A DNA stretch of 64,000 nucleotides from NCBI GenBank assembly GCA_019671005.1, contig CM033738.1, positions 16,766,202 to 16,830,201 of the forward strand. The letters are read 5' to 3'. Source of the stretch: Hibiscus mutabilis (taxonomy: Eukaryota; Streptophyta; Magnoliopsida; Malvales; Malvaceae). How positions within the stretch are numbered: the stretch's first letter is position 1; each line of letters opens with the position of its first letter. Under the pieces are notes generated by a model. The model did no database searches. It saw only the letters and a list, made by a program, of their open reading frames with translations, and was not told where the DNA came from. The translations under genes were made by a program, and so were the position numbers. Below are positions 49,641 through 58,802 of the stretch, one piece after another.

Positions 49641-50682
49641 CTTTTCTTTAATATGAGTGTGTTAGTTTTATTAAAGGAGGAAAAATCCAATGAGAGTTTA
49701 TAACTTAGGTAAACAAACTTGATCCGGGCATATTCCTAAGAAACACGAAAAGTAATGTCTCTAGATCATAAACAAGACCACACAAAGAAAAGGGAAAAAC
49801 CCTAACTCAAAGGCTCAAAACAAAAAGATACAAACATCATCAAAGCTCGGCAATGAAAGGTAAAATACAACAACAAACAACATTAAAAAATACATATTAT
49901 AATAATAAGGCAGGTTGACAACACGATCATCACCATAACTCAATCGCGAACAAAAATGGTGACTATGAGCTCGTATCCAAATTCAGTTCGGGGGTTCAAA
50001 ATAGGGAGATCAACATGTTAAAAAAAGTGTGCCATCTTGATTAATCGTGTCGACGTCTAATCCAACCCTGATACAAAAACAAATGAAAAAGAAGCAGCCA
50101 AGCGACCGATTATGAGAAGAAAAGTATGCCAAAAGGCAGAGTACGCATATCAAAAGGTAGAGAAAAACGTGTCACAAGGACGTGTTTATTGAATCTAAAA
50201 ACTAAAAAATATTGAACAAAATAAAAATAAAAAAAATTACCGGCAGTTGACAACCAACACTAAAACTGATATCGTCGTCGGTCATATAAAAATAAAAACC
50301 AAAGAAAAAGTTACAGAGGCAAAGAAAAAAAATGTGATACAAATTCAAAATTATATTAGGATCTATGTAAAAGAATTATTAATGTATAAAATTTATATAA
50401 CTATGTAATATTTTAAATTAACAAAAATTCAATAATTTAAAAATATCATGAATTCATAATATTTTTCGAATTAAATCATCAAAAAGTTATGAAAATTATG
50501 TAATGAATTGAGATATGACATCGTAAAAAAATTTCAAAATTGAATCACATTAACAAATTTTGAAAAAAAGTATGATATATATTAAAATATGATACGAACT
50601 CAATGTGAGAAAAATATTTAAAATATAATATGGAAACATATGCATAAAAAACTATTTTTATCATACATAAACAAAGTAGGCT
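49641..50682. other. Intergenic DNA
   Basis: AT-rich with no recognisable gene. Confidence 0.45.
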
Positions 50683-50938
50683 TAAATATAAATGTAGTCT
50701 TCATTAAAAAAATCAATTTAGACCTCATAAATTTTATGCACCAAATTTAGTTTTCATAATTCAAATCGCAATCAATTAAGTCTTTTCGTAATATTGACTG
50801 TCAGGGTCTACTAATGGTAGGCACAGTCAATGTAATAGAAGGGCTAAATTGATTGTAATTTAAATTATGATAACTAAATTAAATGAAAAAAATTGTGAGG
50901 GCATAATTGATTTTAAGTTTTTACCCTTAAGCCGAGAT
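50683..50938. mobile_element. MITE family 1, copy 2
   Basis: It has the same layout as 47960-48235: gtcttcattaaaaaaatcaa, gcaatcaattaagtc and then the reverse-complement half ending cataattgattttaag. Confidence 0.75.
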
Positions 50939-51760
50939 TTTAAGTTATATCTAATTTAATCATTATATATACATAATAAGAACGAGCCTAATCCAACTCT
51001 GATTTTCATCTGAAGGACAACTTTTGACCCAGTCCCCAGTTTTACTGGGCCAGAAATTATGGATCCAAATTTTAGAATGCAATGGACTAATTTTTTTCCC
51101 CTTCTTATGTGGAGTGTAACTTTTGGAGCCATTTATCTTTAAACACCAACTAGAAAATGAAGTGAAGCTTTACGCATGGGGACTGTTGAATTCCGATACA
51201 CCTGCTGTTTCAAGGGCTTTGATATAAACAGATAGCTACCAATCCATGGCTAGATTGCAGTGCCGGGGGATTCATATAAGCAAAGCAGGGGTTGCTTATT
51301 GTGAGAAAACTCCCCAGCTAAATCTTTTATTGCTAGGAATGCACTTGGAGTTGGAGGGTGACATATTACAGGCTATTTAGTCTAAAACTGAGAGCCCTGC
51401 TGTGTTATTGTTACCTTTAAGACAAGTTTAAGAATTTGTATGTGGCAGCCTAAGTTCTTAGCATTGCATTGCCTGAGTTCAACTAAATGAGGCTTTATCC
51501 CAGAATTGGAACATTTCTCAAGAGATCTTTAGGCAGGGATTCAATTCTCAAAAGGTGGCATTCAACAGGTTTAAGATTCGAATTCCAACTCCGTGCACCG
51601 AAAAATGCAAGCAAATAATACTGCAAATTGTATTCAATGAAGTAGCTTGACACTGCAGGTGACAGCTTGAGTATTCTTTACAAGTGCATAAACAATGGAC
51701 TATTTCCAGTCTGTAGATTGTATATTAAATGGTTGAATGAAAGTAAAGAGAAGTCTTAGC
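50939..51760. other. Intergenic DNA next to the transporter gene
   Basis: Less AT-rich than its surroundings. It probably includes the 3' untranslated region of the transporter gene on its right side. No other gene is recognised. Confidence 0.4.
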
Positions 51761-53413
51761 TTAGGAAGTTGTTGGCAAGAGGGGATCAAAGGGTAAGTGT
51801 TTGTTTTGTTTTCTTCTCAAACTTGCCAAAATCCAATACACTAGGCCTGCAGAGAAGAAGCTGAAAAACCAAGCATTGTTGTAAATCACAACAAAAGCAT
51901 CCGAAACCGACGATAGAATCCCCATCTTTTGCAAGAACCCTGGGATTACTGGCAATATTCCAATGACTAGAGCTACCATTGCTGCCAAATTGACGCCTCC
52001 GGAATAGTAATATGCCCCGCAGGGACTTAAAGAATACAAGTCCTCGAGGCTTAAATTCGTTTGCTGTATAAGATAATAATCTGCCAAGACGATGCCACCG
52101 ATTGGACCAAGCAACGCAGAGTAGCCCACTAGCCATGTATATACAAAGCTCTTGCTCGACTTTAGCAGCCTCCAAAGCTGAACAGCAATGCCAAGCAATG
52201 CAGTGAGCAGAGCCCCTCTTCTGAATGTGAACTTGGAAGGGCTCAGATTGACCAATGCATTTGCCGGGGCAACAGTGTTCGCTGCGATGTTGGTTGTGAT
52301 GGTGGCTAGGCTTATTCCAAGAATGGCTAAGATCATTGTTGTGAACCCTCCAATTTGGCCAAGAAGTTGAATTGGATTAGAGATCACCTGGCCAAAAATG
52401 ACTTGAGTAGAAATGTTACAGCTAGGCCAACAAATGTAAATGCCCCCATGAAGAATGGAAGGCCGGCCTGACCGATAATTTGATCCTTCTGAGTCTTGGC
52501 GAACCGAGTAAAATCTGGAATGTTAAGCGCTATAGTAGCCCAGAAGCTTATATTTGCAGTGAGTGAAGGGGAAAATAGAGACCAGAACTCCGAGGAAGAT
52601 AGCCTAGACGATAAGGACAACATGTGGCCTAAACCAAAGTATGATTAAAATTAGTGCTGAACACTTTTCAAGGTCTCTAATTCCATCCATTCCATTCCAA
52701 ACTATGGCCAGCTGGGCCAACCAAAAGGCAATAAAACAAGCAAATTCAAGAGGGGAAGTGCCAAGCCATGGTATGATCTGAGAAAACGAAGATTGTTTAA
52801 TGGAATCTGGGAGGAGAAGGAAAATTGCCTCACCTCCAATCCAACTCTCAATCCCATACCAGCCACAGCCAACCAAAGCTCTAAGCAAAGTAGGAACATG
52901 GGCACCACGGATACCAAAAGATGATCTTGCCAATACAGGGAAAGAGATGCCATATTTGGTGCCGGGGTGACCCGTGAGGACCAGTGGAACTAACAAGATC
53001 ATGTTGGCAGCAACAACAGTGGCAACCCCTTGCCACCAAGCCATCCCGAGGTCAACAAGACTACCGGCCATGTAATATGATGGGACACCAACAACAAGAC
53101 CGATCCAAAGACTGGCCATTTCCCACCAGTGGAAGTTCCTTTGACTTGGGGTTGTTGGCTTGAGATCGTCATTGGTGAGAGTTGGGTCGGGTTCAAATTC
53201 ATCAAACTTTGTTCCACCACTGGATTTACCTGGAGAAGATGCAATGGGAGTTAAAGTGGCACATCTTTTGGGAAAAGAATGATATATCTGATTGTGGGGG
53301 GTCTTGATTTTAGTAGTTTTGGCAGCTGAGAATCTGGGAGTTTGGGGTAATGAAGAGTGAAGAGAAAGGTGGGGACGAAGATGGAGATGGAGGGTGAAGC
53401 ATTTGGAATCCAT
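51761..53413 (-). pseudogene. Plastid NCS1 nucleobase transporter (PLUTO-like), two frame breaks
   Basis: A minus-strand ATG (53411-53413) starts a serine- and threonine-rich, transit-peptide-like region of about 80 residues. NCS1 family sequence follows: WWEMASLWIGLVVGVPSYYMAGS, VPLVLTGHPGTKYGISFPVL, GIRGAHVPTLLRALVGCGWY, LNIPDFTRFAKTQKDQ, NIAANTVAPANALVNLSPSKF and GIVLADYYLI. This closely resembles Arabidopsis PLUTO, a proton-coupled importer of uracil, adenine and guanine in the plastid envelope. The frame is lost at about 52617-52640, where roughly 40 bases are missing relative to the expected coding sequence. It is lost again by one base at about 52411. Either a recent pseudogene, or an unannotated intron or assembly errors. 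Confidence 0.85.
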
Positions 53414-54011
53414 GAAGCCCCAACACTGAAAGAAGAGATTCAAATGAGTTGTGAGGCTGAGAACCTGTGGCGTATGAGTTGCTTGGAGGTAGATAAGATG
53501 AGTGGCTAAAATTTGTCAACTGCCCTCGTCATTCTTGTGCCTACACAAATTGTCGTGTGAGGTTACTTGGTTGTTGGGATGACAGATCGAAATCTTTAAT
53601 TAGTAAGTCAATGTTTTGTTTTTCAATAATGCACCGCATTTTAAGAGGAAATAACATGCTATTTGAATAACATATGAATGAAAAATTACGCCAATGTAAA
53701 CAAAAATGGCGCGGTGAATCAACCGAATTGGATTTCAAACAAGTTACAGAATCTTTAAACCGGAGTTTAGTGATAGTATTTCTTGCGTATAATAAACTTA
53801 GGGGCACCGTGGATATGCACATGTGTTATAAGATAGGACATAGACTTGGCGAGTGACGTGAAATAAATGAATAAAAATTACGCTGTTAGCTTTCAGAGGT
53901 CAATTCGAGATAGCAAAGACAAAGCATGGAGACGAGAATATTCTAGTTGATGCAGTTTTTGTATTGTTGCACATAATGTGGAGCTTGCTTAGTATCTCAC
54001 ATGCACAACAA
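53414..54011. other. Upstream region of the transporter gene
   Basis: No gene is recognised. It would contain the promoter of the transporter, but no clear TATA box was picked out. Confidence 0.4.
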
Positions 54012-54868
54012 ATCTCAATTTTGTGTTTTAACCTAATTAATTAGTTAACAGATGATTAGTAAATCTTAATTAGGACTCGCCGTGCATGCAAGGCTAGTTC
54101 CACTTAATTTTTTTAAAATCAAACATTTGTACTAAAGGATGAAAATGAAAAAAATTAAACTATTGGGAGCCCAATTCGCATCTTCAATGTATTGAAGAAC
54201 GAAAATAAAAAAAATTGAATTATTAGGAACCAACTTTGATATTTAGGGAAAATTATTAAATGGGTCTGGCTCACCACATCATCCATGGTTACATCCAATA
54301 ATAATTTTCTATCTCATTTTTTTTCAAGGTGAATCTCCACCTCTTTCCTACATGTCATTAAATGAATGAATTCTATTGGATCGGACCATAGATGACGTGG
54401 TGAGTCGGGACCATGTAATAATTTCTCGATATTTAGCTCCATGAATTACAAAAAAAGATGTTCGAATTAGCTTATATATATCGGCCTAGCTAGAGTGTAA
54501 GCCTTATCAATGTGGGATTCTTGGAGCTAAAGAGTTTGCTACTATATTTTAGCTTCAAGAATCCCACATTAATAAGAAACAAAAGCTTACACTCCACCTA
54601 AGCTTATATATAAGCTAATGCCAACATTTTTTTTGCAATTCATGGAGCTAAATATCAAAGTTGGTTCTTAATAGTTTAATTTTTATTTTGTTTTTCAATA
54701 CATTGTAGATGCAAAGTGGGTTTCTAATTGTTGAGTTCCTAATAGTTTGTTTTTTTTCTAGTTTTGTTAAAATTTTAAGTGGAACTTGCCTAGCATGCAT
54801 GGCGAGTTCTAATTAGGATTTGCTAATCATTTGTTAATAAATTAATTAGGTCAAAACGTGGAAATTTT
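54012..54868. mobile_element. Large hairpin (foldback) element
   Basis: The left arm (ttaacctaattaattagtta, gactcgccgtgcatgcaagg, aatgtgggattcttggagct) is mirrored by the right arm (agcttcaagaatcccacatt, tagcatgcatggcgagttc, ttaattaggtcaaaac). The turn is near 54530-54545. The left arm is longer only because a 181-base MITE sits in it. No open frame is present. Confidence 0.85.
54247..54427. mobile_element. 181-bp MITE with a 9-bp target duplication
   Basis: gatatttag flanks both sides (54238-54246 and 54428-54436). The terminal inverted repeats begin ggaaaattattaaatgggtc and gagaaattattacatggtcc and share ctcaccac. A 9-base duplication and G-starting ends fit a Mutator-like MITE. Confidence 0.85.
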
Positions 54869-55099
54869 TATTTTGAAAAAAATAATATTTTATTTAAATT
54901 TGTATTGTATGTACGACGAGTTTACTGTATAATGCTAGTTTGAAAAATATAGATTTTTGGGTGCTATTTTGCTAATTTTAGGGTGTAGGGGTGCTAGCTA
55001 ATGTAAGTTGTGCTTAATCCACAGTCCAGACTAAGTTAAAGTGGTCGAATAAAATTCTTTGATTTGATTTTATTTTATTTGTATAATTAAAAAAAGGAA

Positions 55100-55340
55100 A
55101 AGTTTGATACAACCCATATAAATTAAAGTTTATACGTGATTTTCAAATTTAAGGGTTAGGGGTTTAGTTTAGGGGTTTAGGTTGTAGGGTTTAGAATTTA
55201 ATGTTCAGGGTTAGAGTTTAGGGTTTAAGGGTTAGAGTTTAGGGTTTAGAATTTAGGGCGTTAGGGTTTTAGATTTTAGATTTTATAGAAGGGTTGTGTA
55301 AAAATATTTTACACGGGCTGTGTATCAAAATAAAACCCAT
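55100..55340. repeat. MITE-like repeat with telomere-like core, copy 2
   Basis: gggtttaggttgtagggttt-type units fill the core. The right end (gggttgtgtaaaaatatttt, ggctgtgtatcaaaataaaa) is the reverse complement of the start of the copy at 47095. Confidence 0.65.
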
Positions 55341-55387
55341 TAAAAAAACATAAAAGTTAAAAAGTTTCTCCAATATTTGACTGAATA

Positions 55388-55790
55388 ATTATTTTGGTCT
55401 TTATTTTTTAGAGCAATTCAACCCTCAACGTTTTATTTTGGGTCAAGATGGCCCATCTGTGGATAAAAACTGTCAATCAACTGATGATAAATGACTTGAA
55501 ATGGTATGACAAACCCCTATGGCAGTGCACGCTGACATGAAAGTATCATATAGATAAATGTGTTGAAAAAATATTACATTAGTCAAAAAATAATTTTATA
55601 AAATTATATAAAATATAAAATAATTTTTTCTGCTGACTTATCATTCTATCAAGACATTTCAAACTGTTTACCATCAATTTTCTAATAATTTTCATCCGCA
55701 GAGAGGTCATTTTGACTCAAAATAAAATGTTGAGGGTTAAATTACTTTAAAAAAGAATAAGACCAAAGTACTATCCAATTAGACCGTTGG
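55388..55790. mobile_element. MITE with about 120-bp inverted repeats
   Basis: The left side (tttggtctttattttttaga, accctcaacgttttattttg) is repeated in inverse by the right side (caaaataaaatgttgagggt, aagaataagaccaaag). No coding content. Confidence 0.75.
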
Positions 55791-55944
55791 GGCATTTTCT
55801 AACTTTATGTCAAAAAAAACTTAGAATATCGCCAGATTCTCCTATGTAAAGGAAAATAAGTATAAATTTGGGGAGAGCTAATTATAAAATAACCAAAAAA
55901 GGGGGTAAATGTTGGTTTCGTTGGGTAAATAATTTAACTTGAAA

Positions 55945-56230
55945 TTAATATGGGAAATATAAGATATGTTGGGGGAATTTTAGGAATCTATGGCATTTTT
56001 TACAGTGCCGGTTGAAAACGCCTCCTGTAAGAGGCGTTATTTATTTTTATAATATGTTTTGGACCTAAAACGCCTCCTACAGTAGGTGTTCTTCATTTTT
56101 TAATATTTTTTTGTTTAAAAATATTAAAAAATAAAAAACGCCTCTTATAGAAGGCGTTCTCTCCTGACACCGTAAAAAATACTATATATTCCTAACATTT
56201 TCTCATCATACCTTATTTTCCCATTTTTTT
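55945..56230. mobile_element. Short inverted-repeat element with three gcctc hairpins
   Basis: The ends (gggaaatataagatatgt, ctatggcattttttacagtg) match the inverse of the right side (accgtaaaaaatactatata, accttattttccc). Inside are three 22-base units: aacgcctcctgtaagaggcgtt (56017-56038, 8-bp perfect stem), then variants at 56069-56090 and 56137-56158. Confidence 0.65.
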
Positions 56231-56302
56231 CTAAACACCAATATTAACCAAATTTCCCGCTAAAATGTTCATTAGAGTTTAGCCTTCTTTTCTTTTTATA
56301 CT

Positions 56303-57722
56303 GGGTTTAAAGGCTCATTTGCCCTTTAAAATATATATATTTTATTAAACTATCTCTTAAAGAATTTTTTGAGATATTTTCTACTATAAACTTTAAATCT
56401 TGATTTTTGTTGTCTTTTTTTTTGTAACATTTATTAGAAAAAAATTTCATCCAATCAGAGTGTGCGACTTGAAAGTTTTAATTAAAAAATTTTGGTTGAC
56501 TTCAATAAAAATGGATAATTTATATTTTAACTCTTTCGAGTTTTATTTTTATTCAGTTCAGTCCTTTTCTCCTCTCTCTCTCGTTTCTTCTTCTTCAACA
56601 AATTGCCCAAAATCAAAACCCCAAGTGGTACGAAATCAGAATCAAGAAACTTCTCAATTCAAATTCATCGACACCATTTTTGATTATCTTGAGCAAATCC
56701 AAGCAAAGGCTGACGTTTCTCCACATCTACCACCACGGAACCGTCGTCGTTATGTGCTACCTCTGGTTAAACACTTCCCAGTCACTATTTCCGGTGGCAC
56801 TCGTCACCAATGCGGCCGTACACGCGATAATGTACCTTTACTACCTGCTGTGTGCGGTGGGGAATTCGTCCCAAGTGGAAGAGATTGGTCACGAATTGCC
56901 AAATCGTGCAGTTCGCGTTCAGCTTTCTGGTTTCTGTTTTGATGCTTTACTACCATTTCATGGGACCGGGTTGTTCCGGGATCCAGGGCTGGTGTTTTAA
57001 TGCTGTTTTCAATGCTTCCCTTTTAGCTCCTTGATTTCCAAACAAAAGGCTGTTGTTGATAAGGATAAAGGTTCCTGATTCTGCAATGATTTGGTGAATA
57101 AATCAGAGAAAAAAGCTTCATTTTTTGCCCCTCTTTTACCGTTCTAATAACTAGATTTGCATGGTAAATAAATAGCAAGAACTAAACGCACTAATATATG
57201 CAGCAATGTCTATACAAACATGGAGTGACTCAGATGAATCTTTTGCCTTTTTTTTTTGTATACAAAATCGAACAGGTATTTCATTATAAAGCTACAGTGG
57301 ATTTCTGAACTCAGAGGTTTCTTGATTTTGAGTTGTCACCATTTGGGGTTTTGATTTTGGGCAATTTGTTGAAGAAGAAGAGACGAGAGAGAAAGAGAGA
57401 GAGGAGAAAAAGAAAATTTTTAAATTTTTATAATATTTTTAATCTAATTTTTTTAATTAAATTAAATGTTAAAAACGTTAAGGACTAAACTGAATGAAAG
57501 TAAAACATGAAAGAGTTAACATGTAAATTACCCATTTCTATTAAAGCCAATCAGATTTTTTAATTAAAAGTGCCATGGCTGATTTTTTTAACGGACGTTA
57601 CAAACAATGGGGCAACGAAGGTCACGATTTAAAGTTTAGAGAGCAAAACGGCACGAAAAAATATTTAGGGGAGAATTCGATAAAAAATATATATTTTAGA
57701 AGGTAAATGGGCCTTTAAGCCT
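56303..57722. mobile_element. Inverted-repeat element carrying an ELO gene fragment
   Basis: The left arm (about 56303-56665) and the right arm (about 57290-57722) are inverted copies. Both hold ctcctctctctct, cttcttcttcaacaaattgc, ccaaaatcaaaacccc, ttaactcttt, ttcagtttagtcctt-like and aaaggcccatttacc-like segments. Between them lies a fragment of a fatty-acid elongase gene. This is the layout of a Pack-MULE or similar gene-capturing element. No clear target duplication was found. Confidence 0.6.
56655..57034 (+). pseudogene. ELO-family (GNS1/SUR4) fatty-acid elongase fragment
   Basis: Three frames together read an ELO domain. KFIDTIF comes from the first frame (about 56658-56680). Then ILSKSKQRLTFLHIYHHGTV and VVMCYLWLNTSQSLF, NAAVHAIMYLYYLLCAVG follow in the frame of 56680. 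IRPKWKRLVTNCQIVQFAFS and GPGCSGIQGWCFNAVFNASL follow in the frame of 56852. The H-x2-H-H motif of membrane elongases (HIYHH) and the MYLYY box are kept. These enzymes condense malonyl-CoA with acyl-CoA in the ER. The N-terminal half is missing and two frameshifts break the rest. Confidence 0.85.
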
Positions 57723-57744
57723 TCTATATTGTTCTATATGGCAT

Positions 57745-58140
57745 TTTAGGGGAAAATTTTGCGGAATATGGGAGTTGGAAACAAGTTTTAGGGAAATATG
57801 GAAGTTTGGGAAAATTTTAAGAATATACGAAAAAATTTACAGTAAACACAAAATCATCAGCTGCAGCTGGAGACACTAAATGTTTTATTTTTTGAAATTA
57901 TGCACATCGCCTTCTGACCTTGAATATTCAATTATTTTTTTCAAATGAGAAAAGGTGCATGGCTCAACTATCAGTGAAAAAAATAAACTAATATTAGTCG
58001 TTTTTTACATGAGGCGATTTTTGTGTTTACTGTAAATTTTACCGTTGATTCCCATATTTTCTCTAACCTTTACTATTTCCCTAAATTTGTTTCCAACTCC
58101 CATATTCCCTCAATTTTGTCCATTTTAGGAGTCCTGCTTT
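57745..58140. mobile_element. Short inverted-repeat element, relative of 55945-56230
   Basis: The left end (gggagttggaaacaagtttt, tttacagtaaacacaaaatc) is matched in inverse by the right end (gatttttgtgtttactgtaa, ttgtttccaactcccatatt). The core has catcgccttctg and acatgaggcgattt. Its end sequences resemble those of 55945-56230. Confidence 0.65.
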
Positions 58141-58389
58141 CTTCTTAGCTTCAAGATTTTGTTGACTTGATTTTGTCTATTATGGTTAAGAATAAACGTG
58201 CTAACTTAAGAATGGATATATTGAACTTAAACCCAAATTTATTAATTGTTATGTCTTAAAATAATTAATTAAGGGCGATTATTTCATGTATTGTTAGGAG
58301 AATTTTTTTCACAAGCAGATCTTCAATACTCTCATGTGTTCTTCTTTGGGGTCTAAAATTCTAAATAGAATATCGGATAATGTTAGAGG
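58141..58389. other. Intergenic DNA
   Basis: Nothing recognised. Confidence 0.4.
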
Positions 58390-58589
58390 TAGGGATGAGC
58401 AAAACTCGACTCGACTAAAAAAATTAAATTTTTCGACTCGATTCGTCTTGACTCGACTTGAAATATTTGAAATAAAGTTTGAGGTGTATAATGAAAATTC
58501 AAATAACTCAAAATTTTTAATAATTAGTGGATTAGTTTTTAAGTTGGAGTCGAGTCCTTCAATTTTTCCTGATATATATATATGGATAT
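58390..58589. repeat. Older 'actcgactcgac' repeat, left half
   Basis: gatgagcaaaactcgactcg and following phrases match in style, partly inverted, those at 62660-62830 (gaattttataaactcgaatc, tttttactcgactcaacttg). The two halves are separated by a MITE and a hAT transposon. Confidence 0.55.
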
Positions 58590-58798
58590 GATCCTCTTAC
58601 ACTATGTAAAACTTGAAAGTTTTACACCTTTTTTGGACAGTTGGATGAAGGTAAATAGATGTATGAGATTACAGTAAAAAAATGTGAAAATTATCACTTG
58701 GAAGAAAAAGATAAGAAATAATCTTAGCCATTTATTACCATCATCAAACGGTCCAAAAAGTATAAAAGTAATTGAGTTTTATATTGTATAAGTGGATC
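58590..58798. mobile_element. MITE of about 210 bp with about 60-bp inverted ends
   Basis: The left end gatcctcttacactatgtaa and ttttttggacagttggatga are matched in inverse by the right end (acggtccaaaaagtataaaa, gtataagtggatc). The hAT transposon inserted exactly at its right edge. Confidence 0.7.
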
Positions 58799-58802
58799 TT
58801 AA

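Noticed and set aside
53541..53822. 93-codon minus-strand frame upstream of the transporter gene
   Set aside because: No recognisable motif, and overlapping frames on the other strand are equally long; treated as chance.
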